Assembly: GCF_965223285.1 (NCBI RefSeq)
Contig: NZ_OZ244997.1
Coordinates: forward strand, 4,650,001-4,714,000
Length of the DNA stretch: 64,000 nt
Reading direction: 5' to 3'
Source: Leptofilum sp965223285
GTDB taxonomy: Bacteria > Chloroflexota > Anaerolineae > Promineifilales > Promineifilaceae
Position numbers and translations under genes: made by a program. Positions 44,479 through 53,626 of this stretch are shown one piece after another (position 1 is the stretch's first letter; every line of letters starts with the position of its first letter). Below the pieces are notes generated by a model, which saw only the letters and a program-made list of their open reading frames with translations, was not told the DNA's origin and searched no databases.

Positions 44479-45528
44479 TCAGCGACTTTTGTCGGGAACG
44501 ACGTGATTTTTATGGAAGCAGGGTAGCGCGTGAGGGGCGGCGAACTGGACGGACACGGCCGTTCCTTCGGCCAAACTGTTTTCGTGCGGTTGCCAACTGT
44601 GGACGAGCGTGCCGTCATTCAGACGCACGCCATAAACGAAGGCGATGCCCACAAATTGCCGCGAGACGATACGGCCGTTTCCCTCATCATCTGGCAGCAA
44701 TTGCAAATCATCGGGGCGGACGGCAACCTCAACGGCCGTGCCACTGGCTAATGGCAACATTTGCGGTAAGATGCCGATGGCGGTTTGCACACCGTGATCG
44801 GTCACCTCACCCGGTAAAAAGTCCGTCTGGCCTAAAAATTGAGCCACAAAGCGGGTGCGGGGCTGATGAAAAATAGCTTCCGGCGAGCCAACTTGCTCTA
44901 GCCGTCCGTCGTTCATCACCGCCACCTGATCCCCCATAAACAACGCCTCTTCCTGATCATGCGTCACGAATACGGCCGTAATGTTGCTCGCCTTAAGCAA
45001 CCGCCGCACCTCCTGCCGCATCTCCACGCGCAGGGCCGCATCCAGGTTGGAGAAGGGTTCGTCCAGCAGCAAAACGACGGGCTGCGGGGCCAACGCCCGC
45101 GCCAATGCCACCCGCTGCTGCTGCCCACCAGAAAGCTGATGCGGCATCCGTTCCCCCAAGCCACCTAGCCCCACAAAATTGAGCATTTCTTCCACGCGCT
45201 GAGATTGCCCTCGCTTGAGACCAAAGCCCACGTTTTGGGCCAAGCTAAGGTGGGGGAAGATGGCGTAATCCTGAAACACAATGCCCACACGCCGCTTCTC
45301 TGGCGGGACGTGCTGGCTGCCGTCAGCTACAAGCTGGTTGTCGATTTCGATACGACCGTCATCCAGCGTTTCAAACCCGGCAATCAGGCGCAGGGTGGTG
45401 GTTTTGCCGCAGCCGCTCGGCCCCAACAGCACCAAAATCTCCCCCGGTGCAACGGACAGGCTCACATCCTGAACCACAGGCGAATTATCAAACGATTTGT
45501 GGAGATTGCGACAGGTGACGGTGGACAT
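44479..45528 (-). CDS. Iron(III) ABC transporter ATPase (FbpC-like)
   Basis: 349 residues. Walker A GPSGCGKTTTLR, Q-loop FQDYAIFPHLSL, signature LSGGQQQRVALARAL, Walker B VVLLLDEPFSNLD and switch His in VFVTHDQEEAL, all intact, then a C-terminal TOBE-like domain (about 240-349). Length and sequence fit the FbpC/PotA class. It powers ferric-iron import with the permease encoded just upstream (87 bp gap, same strand). Confidence 0.9.
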   Translation of the reverse strand: MSTVTCRNLHKSFDNSPVVQDVSLSVAPGEILVLLGPSGCGKTTTLRLIAGFETLDDGRIEIDNQLVADGSQHVPPEKRRVGIVFQDYAIFPHLSLAQNVGFGLKRGQSQRVEEMLNFVGLGGLGERMPHQLSGGQQQRVALARALAPQPVVLLLDEPFSNLDAALRVEMRQEVRRLLKASNITAVFVTHDQEEALFMGDQVAVMNDGRLEQVGSPEAIFHQPRTRFVAQFLGQTDFLPGEVTDHGVQTAIGILPQMLPLASGTAVEVAVRPDDLQLLPDDEGNGRIVSRQFVGIAFVYGVRLNDGTLVHSWQPHENSLAEGTAVSVQFAAPHALPCFHKNHVVPDKSR

Positions 45529-45540
45529 GGGGAAAATGGT

Positions 45541-45614
45541 TAATTGCTAATGGTAAATGGCTAATTGTTAATGATGCTGGAGAAAATTTACCGTTAACCA
45601 TTTACAATTTACCA
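45541..45614. repeat. AATGGTAAATGG / CCATTTAC-type inverted repeat
   Basis: TAATTGCTAATGGTAAATGG on the left and CCATTTACAATTTACCATTA on the right; AT-rich hairpin between permease and ATPase genes. Confidence 0.6.
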
Positions 45615-47306
45615 TTAATTATTCTTAAAGGTCATCCAGGCGAGGGGGATGGAGGAGAGCAGGAGCAGCAGCAATGTGGGGGCGGCGGCACGGGCGAAGA
45701 ACGCTTCGCCGATGTTGGCCCAAATCTCGGCCGACAGGGTGTTGAAGCCGAGCGGACTCAAGATGAGCGTGGCGGGTAGCTCTTTCATGCAGGTGAGGAA
45801 AACTAACGCCGCCCCGGCCAGCATCCCTGGCTTAACAAGAGGCAAGGTGATGCGATGGAAAATGGTGGACGGCCGTTTGCCCAAACTTTGGGCTGCTTCT
45901 TCCAGGCTGGACGACAGTTGCAGCAGCGAGCTGCGCTGCGCCCCAACCGCCTGGGGAATGAACAAAATGACGTATGCAATGAGCAAAATCGGCAACGTTT
46001 GGTAGAGGGAAGGAGCGTAGTTGGTGCCAAAAAAGACGTAGGCCAAGGCCACCACGATCCCTGGTAAGGCAAAACTGGCGTACGATAGCTGCTCAAACAG
46101 TCGGCTGAGACGCCCCGGACGGCGCACCACCAAAATGGCGATGGGCAGTGCCAGCAGCATCGCCAGCCCAGCCCCTAGCAGCGAGGCGGAGAGGGAATGC
46201 CAGGCCGGTTCTACCAGCGATAACAAGGAGTCTACATTGGTTTGGGTCATGCCTACGCTTTTGACCGCCCAATCTTGATTGAGACCACGCCAAAACCAGT
46301 AGGCCAACCCCAGCGCAGGCAAAATGAGTGACCAGAAGGCAAGCAAGCCCGTAAAGCCTAATCCAATCCAACGCCAATGCCCCAGCTTGACCGGTCTTTG
46401 GGCGCGGGCGACGCCAATTGAAACACGGGCGTAGCGGGCTTTGCCCCGGCTGCGCTGCTCCAGGTAGAGGATAACGGCCGTTACCACAACCAGCACCAGT
46501 GCCATCGCTGCCGCCATATCCAGCTTGTAGCCCAGGTAGCGATTGTAGATGATGCGGGTAAAGGTGGAATATTGCAGCATCGTCACGGCACCAAAGTCCC
46601 GCAAAGTGTAAAGCATGACCAGCAAGCCGCCAGCGGTGATAGACGGCCGTAAATAGGGAACCGTCACGTGCCAAAACGCCCGCCACGGCGACATGCCCAA
46701 ACTGCGGGCGGCTTCCACCAGAGCGGGGTCCATCTTTTTGAGAGCACTGCGCACCGTGAGGAAGATGAAAGGATAGCTTACCAGCGTCAACACCATGAAG
46801 GCACCGGGGAAGCCGTAAAAATTGGGTAGCTGTTCAATGCCAAAGATCGGCTGCAACAATTGCTGTAGTAAACCTTTGGGAGTGAGAATCGAGGCAAAAA
46901 GGTAAGCCGCCACGTAGCTTGGTACCACCAGCGGCAGGGCGACAATCACTGCCCAAAACCGTTTGCCGGGTAAATCGGTACAGGTGGTGAGCCACGCTAG
47001 CGGCACGGCTATGAGGGCGGAAGCGGCCGTTACTGAGACGGCCAATCCAAGGGTATTGCCTAAAATTTCCAGAGTGCGGGCTTGAAAGAGGGTTTGCCAC
47101 GCTTCTGCCCAGCCGGTGCCAACGCGCAGCAGTAAATAGGCGGGAACAAGTAAAATCAGGGCAGCAACCAGGCCAGCACTGCCAACCAGTAACCAATGGA
47201 ACGGCGACCAGTTCTGCTGACCTAGCCAATCCAAATTTACATTTAGTTTGATTCTGGGCAGTGAGCGTGCATTTCCCTGCACATTGCCAAAATCAGTAAC
47301 GCCCAT
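45615..47306 (-). CDS. Iron(III) ABC transporter permease (FbpB-like, fused double domain)
   Basis: 563 residues with about twelve membrane helices in two homologous halves, each carrying a binding-protein-dependent transport EAA-type loop (ALVEAARSLGMSPWRAFWHV and SLEEAAQSLGKRPSTIFHRI). This tandem layout is characteristic of FbpB/AfuB iron permeases. It forms the whole channel with FbpC. First gene of the fbpB-fbpC pair; the binding protein is encoded separately at 39363-40439 on the other strand. Confidence 0.92.
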   Translation of the reverse strand: MGVTDFGNVQGNARSLPRIKLNVNLDWLGQQNWSPFHWLLVGSAGLVAALILLVPAYLLLRVGTGWAEAWQTLFQARTLEILGNTLGLAVSVTAASALIAVPLAWLTTCTDLPGKRFWAVIVALPLVVPSYVAAYLFASILTPKGLLQQLLQPIFGIEQLPNFYGFPGAFMVLTLVSYPFIFLTVRSALKKMDPALVEAARSLGMSPWRAFWHVTVPYLRPSITAGGLLVMLYTLRDFGAVTMLQYSTFTRIIYNRYLGYKLDMAAAMALVLVVVTAVILYLEQRSRGKARYARVSIGVARAQRPVKLGHWRWIGLGFTGLLAFWSLILPALGLAYWFWRGLNQDWAVKSVGMTQTNVDSLLSLVEPAWHSLSASLLGAGLAMLLALPIAILVVRRPGRLSRLFEQLSYASFALPGIVVALAYVFFGTNYAPSLYQTLPILLIAYVILFIPQAVGAQRSSLLQLSSSLEEAAQSLGKRPSTIFHRITLPLVKPGMLAGAALVFLTCMKELPATLILSPLGFNTLSAEIWANIGEAFFARAAAPTLLLLLLSSIPLAWMTFKNN

Positions 47307-47461
47307 TTTTGTTATCCTACAGTTTGGTTGGAAAGTTTTTGCCGAAAATCCGGCTACCCTCTCTGAAATTATGCAGGGATTGGGATTTGAAACAAGGGGA
47401 GGCGGTCAACTTTTTAATTAACGAACGATCAAGCCAAAAACGCGGTGCGTTAAGTCAAAAG

Positions 47462-47475
47462 TTAACCGAGGTTAA
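47462..47475. promoter_or_regulatory. Candidate operator upstream of the iron permease gene
   Basis: TTAACC-GA-GGTTAA, a perfect inverted repeat with 6-bp arms, about 155 bp before the permease start. The 222-bp gap holds nothing else I can support. Confidence 0.25.
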
Positions 47476-47528
47476 ACTGCGATTCGCGTGAAATTTAATG
47501 ACAATTTGTGTGTACAATCAAATTTCGA

Positions 47529-48347
47529 CTAAAGCAAATAGCCAGTGGCAATGAGCGCACCGCTAAGTAGCTCGATGCCAACTTCTAAAAAGCCGAACGC
47601 TTTGATGTTGCTGACGGGACGGGGTTGCTGATATGCCCATACGGCACGGAGCAGGAAGCCAACAAAAGGAATGATGGCCAGCCAGGGAATGATTCCTGCA
47701 ACGGCCGTTCCCACCACCGCAACCAACCCCACCAGATGACTCCACAAAACAGGCTGGCGGTTAAACGGCCGTTCGTGTGTATCGGCAATGCGCTGCCGCA
47801 CGTAAAAGACGCCCAGCACGTTTTGCGCCGCCATCAAGGCCCACACCAGCCACACCGTCGGGTAAGATGCACCGATGGCGGCCAGCATCGCCGCCGGGGC
47901 CATCAGTGCCAGGGCTGCCGCGCCGATCAGCTCCATTGGCAAGGAGCGTCTATTTTGCGGTTGTTGGGCTACTCGCATGTAGGTAACCATCAGCACAGAA
48001 AACGGCAGCAGCAGCCAAACCATGACGAAACGGCCGTATAGCAGCAGTCCGACCGCACACACCAGCATCACCCCGCCCAAAATCCACAACACGCGCTGCG
48101 CGATTGGGCCATCGCTACGGCGACCCCGCCCTTGCCGCACGCGCACCCAAACGGTGGCGGGTTGGCGCAGCAAGAAGAAGGCCAATCCACCTATCAGCAC
48201 CAAGATGCCGGGCAAAGTGATTTGCTCAGCAACGGCCGTGCCCACTAACAACGGTACCAACAGCCAACTCCAGGAGCCGTGCTCTGCTGGCAGGATCAGT
48301 TGTTTACGAAAGCGAGAAGGTTGTTTTGTCGATTCTGAATCACTCAT
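47529..48347 (-). CDS. YwiC-like membrane protein
   Basis: About 272 residues with about eight hydrophobic helices. The N-terminus has the family motif LILPAEHGSWSWLLVPLLVG, diagnostic of YwiC-like proteins. In Bacillus the ywiC gene lies beside nitrate respiration genes, but no biochemical function is established. A downstream ATG (48347) is preferred over 48368. It follows an NnrS-like gene on the same strand, consistent with a nitrogen-oxide theme. Confidence 0.82.
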   Translation of the reverse strand: MSDSESTKQPSRFRKQLILPAEHGSWSWLLVPLLVGTAVAEQITLPGILVLIGGLAFFLLRQPATVWVRVRQGRGRRSDGPIAQRVLWILGGVMLVCAVGLLLYGRFVMVWLLLPFSVLMVTYMRVAQQPQNRRSLPMELIGAAALALMAPAAMLAAIGASYPTVWLVWALMAAQNVLGVFYVRQRIADTHERPFNRQPVLWSHLVGLVAVVGTAVAGIIPWLAIIPFVGFLLRAVWAYQQPRPVSNIKAFGFLEVGIELLSGALIATGYLL

Positions 48348-48380
48348 TGAGCGCATTGTACAAACCACTTCCAGGATTGG

Positions 48381-49454
48381 CTACCGTTTGCTGGTGACTG
48401 CCAGGTACACCATCTGGCCCATGAACCACAAAATGGCGACCGCGTTCAGCAGCCCGCCCCAGGCGCGTATCGGCTGCCACTTGCCCAAATCCCCCACGAC
48501 GCGCAGCAGCAAAGCAAGGTGCAGAAAAACCGTCGGGGCATGTAAAACTGGATGAAAGCGGACCTGAATTGGCAAAACGGAAGGCAAAATGATGGGCGCG
48601 TGGGCAAAAATCATGCCGAAGACAAAGCCCACAAACAGGGCATGGAGCATGAAATCGTAAAGAGGGCCAGCCACCGTTTGCCCAACGAGCAATGCCGTCA
48701 GCCCAGCAATGAACAGCCAGGCGTAACCGAGCAGTAAATTGAGGGCGATGAACTGGGTTAAGCCAGTGCGCCGCACGGTTTTACGGGCAATATCGTATAA
48801 GCCCAGCCAGATAGCCAAGGCGATCATCCCCAGCCCCACCAGGCGCGTGCCAGCGTCGCCCCACACCAAAACGGCCAGCAGCCCAACCAAAAAGAGAGCC
48901 ACAGCTCCCACAAACAGCCGAATGGTTTGTGCCGAAAGCCGCGCCACCCGGCTCAGCTCCAGCCGCTCGCCCACAATGGTTAGCACCAAAAAGCCTGCCC
49001 ACCAATACACAATTTTGAAGATGGGCCAGCCTGCCAGCCACAACCCGTTACCTACCAGCCAGCAGACGGCTCCCAGGCTCATGGTGAGGGTGTAGTTGGC
49101 AAAATGTTGGCGCAGGATGTGGCTGAATACGGCCGTTAACCCCACACTCCCCAAAAACAGCAGCCATTGCCCCACCGGGAGCGGCAGCCCGATCACCAGC
49201 CACAGCGCACCCAGCCCGCTCAGCACCGGGCCAACGGTGGCAAACGGCCGTTTCAAAGCCACCGCCCGCTCCAAACTAATCAAGGTGCCCAAGAAGCCCG
49301 AAATCATCAGCGGACCGTGTAGGGCAGGCAGCAGCGGTTGCAAGGCGGGCCAACGCCACCCCACGCGGATCAGCCCGGCCCACAATGCCGCCAGCAGAGT
49401 GATGAGCACCGCCGCCATGATGGGGAGTTGAATGGGTGGTAGCTTAGGTTTCAT
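48381..49454 (-). CDS. NnrS-like polytopic membrane protein
   Basis: 357 residues, about twelve hydrophobic helices. HGPLMISGFLGTLISLERAV near the start and MLHALFVGFVFGMIFAHAPI later place conserved His residues in membrane helices as in NnrS family proteins, which help cells tolerate nitric oxide and contain haem and copper. Family assignment is by layout and these His-containing helices, so moderate confidence. Next to ywiC and a cupin gene on the same strand. Confidence 0.65.
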   Translation of the reverse strand: MKPKLPPIQLPIMAAVLITLLAALWAGLIRVGWRWPALQPLLPALHGPLMISGFLGTLISLERAVALKRPFATVGPVLSGLGALWLVIGLPLPVGQWLLFLGSVGLTAVFSHILRQHFANYTLTMSLGAVCWLVGNGLWLAGWPIFKIVYWWAGFLVLTIVGERLELSRVARLSAQTIRLFVGAVALFLVGLLAVLVWGDAGTRLVGLGMIALAIWLGLYDIARKTVRRTGLTQFIALNLLLGYAWLFIAGLTALLVGQTVAGPLYDFMLHALFVGFVFGMIFAHAPIILPSVLPIQVRFHPVLHAPTVFLHLALLLRVVGDLGKWQPIRAWGGLLNAVAILWFMGQMVYLAVTSKR

Positions 49455-49465
49455 AGGAAGAGATA

Positions 49466-49536
49466 ATCCACAGATTAACGCAGATAAACACAGATGTTCG
49501 GCTTCTAATCTGCGTGAATCTGCGAAATCTGCGGAT
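49466..49536. repeat. ATCCACAGATTAACGCAGAT-family intergenic hairpin
   Basis: ATCCACAGATTAACGCAGAT on the left pairs with ATCTGCGAAATCTGCGGAT on the right. Same family as 24375-24452. Confidence 0.75.
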
Positions 49537-49539
49537 AAA

Positions 49540-49872
49540 TTATTTATTGACGGTGAGGGTTAGCAGCATGGTAACGGCCGTTTTCGCAAAAACGCTATGC
49601 GGCAGGTGGGCGGGCATCTGCACCCAGGTGCCCGACTGGGCTTCCACTGTGTCTTTGCCCAGAGTCAGCGTGGCTTCACCGCTTAGAAAATGGAGGGTGG
49701 CTGGGAAAGCGGCCGTATGTTCCGTCAGATCTTCACCTGCTGCAAAACCAAACAGCGTCACCTTCAGCAAATCATCATTGTACACCTTGCGACTCACAAT
49801 CGATTCCGCCGGGATTTCTGGCAGCAGCGCTGATAAATTTTCAACAAGTCCGTAAGTTGGTTCGCTCATCAT
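49540..49872 (-). CDS. Small cupin-domain protein
   Basis: About 110 residues; GGAGAAA precedes ATG 49872/49869, so the longer upstream frame is not used. The single cupin barrel shows EDLTEHTAAFPATLHFLSGE and TWVQMPAHLPHSVFA, with His residues placed as metal ligands. Small cupins of this kind bind metal or small molecules, and some sit with nitric-oxide response genes such as NnrS. The reaction is unknown. Confidence 0.75.
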   Translation of the reverse strand: MMSEPTYGLVENLSALLPEIPAESIVSRKVYNDDLLKVTLFGFAAGEDLTEHTAAFPATLHFLSGEATLTLGKDTVEAQSGTWVQMPAHLPHSVFAKTAVTMLLTLTVNK

Positions 49873-50091
49873 TTTCTCCAAGATTTGATGTAGGACCCTT
49901 ATTTTAACAGATGAGCAGGGAGAAGCGTTGATGTAGATCAAGTTTAGGGGTGAGGAGGTGGAAGGGGGAACGGCCGTATTCTAACACACTGTTTGTCGTT
50001 AATGTTCACAATTCGAGCGGCAAAGAGACAAACTCAACACGGTCTGAAGACCGGCCACAGCGCACGGAAGACCTCTCCAGAGCAGAGGTTT

Positions 50092-50778
50092 CTAGAACAT
50101 GTTGGGCCTTTCATTTTTCATCTCATTTATTAGTTCAGCCGTTTTTCCTCTCCGTTCGCAATACAGACATAGTTCTCTTGCTTTACTTCTTGTATCGTTA
50201 CCGGGTAATTCATCAAAATTAACCTTAATAAGGAAGCAAAGAGTTCTTAGATCGTCTTCGCTAAAATAGGTTGTTAAACTCTGTAATATCTTTTTTCTGT
50301 CAAACTCAATGTTACCACCCTGGTTTTTTTTGATGTACTCGCCACTGGCAATTATTAAACGCCAATCCCGGATTGATTTGCCTTCAAAATTAATTGTGCG
50401 TTTTGAACCTACATATAAAAGACCAACTGGGATTCCCTTTTCGGTTACGATCACTAATTTCTGAGGTTGCTGATACGCAATTTTAAGGGCAGCTGCTGTA
50501 CCCATACTATACTTATCGATAGACTTTACTACTGGAATATCGAAACTGTGCAAAGGTTCTAAAACACTGTACTCTGGGGCATTTTCAAGCTGTGCTGCCA
50601 AATCCTCAAAATTTGTTGCCCGGAACTCTTCATTGTCCCAATCGACAATCAAATGCCACCAATTTTTGCCACCAACTTCAATCAATTTAGACAATACCTC
50701 ATTAAGAATGTCGTTCTTGTGAGTGATCAAACAAGAATTCTTTCTGTCTTTAAGTGTATCATCCCAAATTTCAACCAT
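50092..50778 (-). CDS. Protein with C-terminal Death-like effector-associated domain
   Basis: 228 residues, soluble. The N-terminal part (about 20-125) has two segments resembling a CBS-domain pair (WWHLIVDWDNEEFRATNFED and AALKIAYQQPQKLVIVTEKG with PVGLLYVG). The C-terminal 65 residues (about 162-225: LTTYFSEDDLRTLCF, then INFDELPG-like, KARELCLYCERRGKTAELI) match small adaptor domains that link conflict-system genes by homotypic contacts; I cannot assign its exact class number. It lies 67 bp downstream of the CHAT protease gene on the same strand, AT-rich and free of the octamer. Likely the adaptor or sensor of that protease. Confidence 0.6.
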   Translation of the reverse strand: MVEIWDDTLKDRKNSCLITHKNDILNEVLSKLIEVGGKNWWHLIVDWDNEEFRATNFEDLAAQLENAPEYSVLEPLHSFDIPVVKSIDKYSMGTAAALKIAYQQPQKLVIVTEKGIPVGLLYVGSKRTINFEGKSIRDWRLIIASGEYIKKNQGGNIEFDRKKILQSLTTYFSEDDLRTLCFLIKVNFDELPGNDTRSKARELCLYCERRGKTAELINEMKNERPNMF

Positions 50779-50845
50779 AAGATTAACCGAATAATTTTAG
50801 CTCAACTGCTATTTTATCAAGACAAAATACCTGCAAAGTGATAAC

Positions 50846-53257
50846 TCAATGTCTTTGAATAATAAGATCAAGTAAGTCAATTATGACGCGAGTGTAGGTA
50901 TGGTAGGCCGTTAAAATTACAAATGGCAATATGCCAATCATGATTACTACGATCAATGTAAAGTTCAAAAAATCCCCTAAAATTGCAGATAGTATAATGT
51001 AGATTGCTATCAGCAATAATAAGGTAAGTGCGAAAGGAAGGGATAAACCTATGTAGAATATAATTGGATCTGTAAATCCTGTTACCGGCACGATTATTCT
51101 TTGAACTGTATTATGCGTTACATACTCCCCGTCTGGTTGAATTACCAATTCCAGTTTGTCCAAATCTGATAATGAACCAATGATCGCCCATGTATTTATC
51201 GAAAGTTCTAGATAGATTGGGCAATCCTCAGAATGGCTCTTAAATCTATAATTAGTTACGTTATTCACTAATAAACAATCATGGTTAGATTTTATCTGAC
51301 CACTTAAATATCCTGACGGATTACCATAAATCAATTTGATGGTCTTGGATGTTTTTTTTCCTGGTAATAAGTTCTTTAATATCACTGTCCCATCACGTTT
51401 TCCAGTAAGGACCTTCATTCTGGGGGCTGTGAGTGACTGATCCAGGTGAATTAGAATTTCCCATATTGCAAGATATTCTTCTGATGTAGGGTCTAAAGGG
51501 TCGAATACTTGATTGATATAATTGGTCAGATCTAAATTAGCTAAGTATTCGCTTGCCCACAAATTTAATAACCCTACTGCCAACCAATGTTCTGCTTTTT
51601 CCCAATTTATTTTCGAAAATTGACAAAATCTAATAAATTCTCTGATTGTAGAACACTTGTCTAATAAATAATCCCATTCAGGATTACCAAAGGTATATTC
51701 TTTTTTTGATTCAATGGAGGGTATTGAGATAGAGTTTTTGGTGCCAAGTGGCAATGGAATATTTTCAATTATTATAGGTGGGCTTTGTGTGGTGCGACCA
51801 TTTATCTCTCGATTAAAAAAAAGTGAACAGGTCGTGACATCTGATGGAAATGCCCCATAAAATACCAGTTCCTCGTAAAGAATTTTCTGATTGCTAACAG
51901 GGAGTTCATCTTTTATATTGGCTTCCCGTTTTTCGCCCCCAACAATAATAACCGGTTTAGAAGCTCCCAACTTGATCTCATATTCAACCTCATCGGGAGT
52001 AAGTTCCGCCTTTATCTTAATTGTTAAACTATTTTCGGTGCCCGCTACCGAAAGCACTGAAATCGATACTCGACCTTCATCTGAATAGACAAGTACATCA
52101 ACAGTTTCATTTGTCTCAACGTCCAAGTCTCTGGTATCAAGTTTTGTTGGATCATAAACGGGTTCAAAAATACTAGATGAATTAAGTGTAGTATATATGC
52201 TCGGTAAGTAAAATTGGGAATCCGATTTTCCATCTTCATGAAGATTTGCATACATTACCCTTCGAGCTTTTGTAACAGCAGTTGCTACTGTCATTTGTTC
52301 ACGAATGGTTTGTTCAAGGAATGTCCGAATAAAAAGCTCTGCTGGTTTCTGGATTATAGGCCCATTCATTGCTATTACAATCTTAAAGCCATTTGCTATT
52401 AGAGATCGTGCTAAACTACCAAACTGAAATTCAAAATTTGGAGAATAAAAATCCCCACTCCAACAATTACTTAAAATGACAACTTTGATATCTGCAAATT
52501 CTGCCAATTTAATTGAAAACTCATTGGGTGCAACAGGATAACTATTATTATTGCTATCGCATAAAATAATCTTTCCTAATCCATTACTGACTATCCCGTG
52601 AGCTTCTAAATAGACTATACTGAAGCGAGGTTCATTGTCGTCTTCCCGCATAGTTGTTGCCAATTTTTTCATTTCGTAAAGTGTATCTGGCTTGTTAATT
52701 TGGTGAATCTTCACTAACCTTCGTTCCTCTAATCTTTTAAGCAGCTTCGGAAATTTAGTAGCATCAATTGGTGAAGGATCATCTGGGCCATCAGGATCAG
52801 CTACAATTTGAAGCAATCTAGCAGGTAAACCCGAGCGGTTTGTTGGCTTAGCTTCTTCATTGTAATAATGCTTTGTTGAAGGTACTCTCAGCAAAATATG
52901 TCTTACATCAAGCGAAAGGAATTTAGAGTTTTGCCTATCAAACATTAACTCCCATGGTATGTGCGTAAAGAACTTATCTAAAGAGAGAACGATCACAAGT
53001 TCTTCAGAATACTTTTCAGCTTGAAATAGAATTTGTCGATAAAAATTCTCGACAGGACCAAAAAAAATTGATGAGAATATTTTAGAGCCAAAATCCTGCA
53101 AATCCAGATTTGGATCATCAAACCAATCCTGATTCGATGCTATTTCTAGAGGGAAAGCAACTTCAATAACACGTGGCCCCATTATCTTGGTTGGCCAGTC
53201 AATCTTAACTTCAGTTATATTTCCTTTCTTTCGAATATCCAGAAATAGCTTCAACAT
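50846..53257 (-). CDS. Membrane-anchored CHAT-domain (caspase-like) protease
   Basis: 803 residues. Residues about 80-360 form a CHAT domain: LSLDKFFTHIPWELMF (about 92-106), catalytic His220 in SIVYLEAHGIVSNGLG, catalytic Cys265 in VVILSNCWSGDF, then GSLARSLIANGFKIVIAMNG and the AVTKARRVMY helix. A middle region (about 380-720) has beta-rich and helical parts I do not recognise. The C-terminus has two membrane helices (about 731-759 and 762-785). CHAT proteases act in regulated-death and immunity pathways; this one is tethered to the membrane. The gene is much more AT-rich than neighbours and carries no ACGGCCGT, suggesting transfer. Confidence 0.82.
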   Translation of the reverse strand: MLKLFLDIRKKGNITEVKIDWPTKIMGPRVIEVAFPLEIASNQDWFDDPNLDLQDFGSKIFSSIFFGPVENFYRQILFQAEKYSEELVIVLSLDKFFTHIPWELMFDRQNSKFLSLDVRHILLRVPSTKHYYNEEAKPTNRSGLPARLLQIVADPDGPDDPSPIDATKFPKLLKRLEERRLVKIHQINKPDTLYEMKKLATTMREDDNEPRFSIVYLEAHGIVSNGLGKIILCDSNNNSYPVAPNEFSIKLAEFADIKVVILSNCWSGDFYSPNFEFQFGSLARSLIANGFKIVIAMNGPIIQKPAELFIRTFLEQTIREQMTVATAVTKARRVMYANLHEDGKSDSQFYLPSIYTTLNSSSIFEPVYDPTKLDTRDLDVETNETVDVLVYSDEGRVSISVLSVAGTENSLTIKIKAELTPDEVEYEIKLGASKPVIIVGGEKREANIKDELPVSNQKILYEELVFYGAFPSDVTTCSLFFNREINGRTTQSPPIIIENIPLPLGTKNSISIPSIESKKEYTFGNPEWDYLLDKCSTIREFIRFCQFSKINWEKAEHWLAVGLLNLWASEYLANLDLTNYINQVFDPLDPTSEEYLAIWEILIHLDQSLTAPRMKVLTGKRDGTVILKNLLPGKKTSKTIKLIYGNPSGYLSGQIKSNHDCLLVNNVTNYRFKSHSEDCPIYLELSINTWAIIGSLSDLDKLELVIQPDGEYVTHNTVQRIIVPVTGFTDPIIFYIGLSLPFALTLLLLIAIYIILSAILGDFLNFTLIVVIMIGILPFVILTAYHTYTRVIIDLLDLIIQRH

Positions 53258-53570
53258 AATACGTTTTGATTTGTTTCAATTTCTCAGATTGTGATTTACA
53301 CTTGCTTTTGCCTAACGATTAAGGATTGATGCGGCGCGACTCTGAAAACACCTTCCAAGAACCAACAAGGAAGCCATCGCATAAACCGTGTTGGACTAAG
53401 CCGGTAAAAAAGAAACCTATAATGGAAATTAAGCTGAAAAATGATGAAGGCACTAGCACCGGCAGCTACCTATTTGCGGGCATTGTAGCAGTTAGATAGG
53501 CACGTGGTCAACCAAAGCGAATAGCTCTCGCTTCTCTTCGCCGACTGGCTAAAACAATTCACTAGAAAGG

Positions 53571-53604
53571 AAAAAGTGCCGCTGCCTGTTCAGGCAGCGG
53601 CACT
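53571..53604 (-). terminator. Terminator after lon
   Basis: AGTGCCGCTGCCTG (53575-53588) and CAGGCAGCGGCACT (53591-53604) form a perfect 14-bp stem; on the minus strand five T follow. The rest of 53258-53570 is AT-rich to mixed with no gene or repeat I can support; it forms the right margin of the CHAT cassette. Confidence 0.9.
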
Positions 53605-53626
53605 GGAATTGTGTCAAAATGTTGGG

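Noticed and set aside
50041..50091. Terminator after the effector-domain gene (ACCTCT/AGAGGT hairpin)
   Set aside because: Short 6-bp stem and no T-run on the minus strand.
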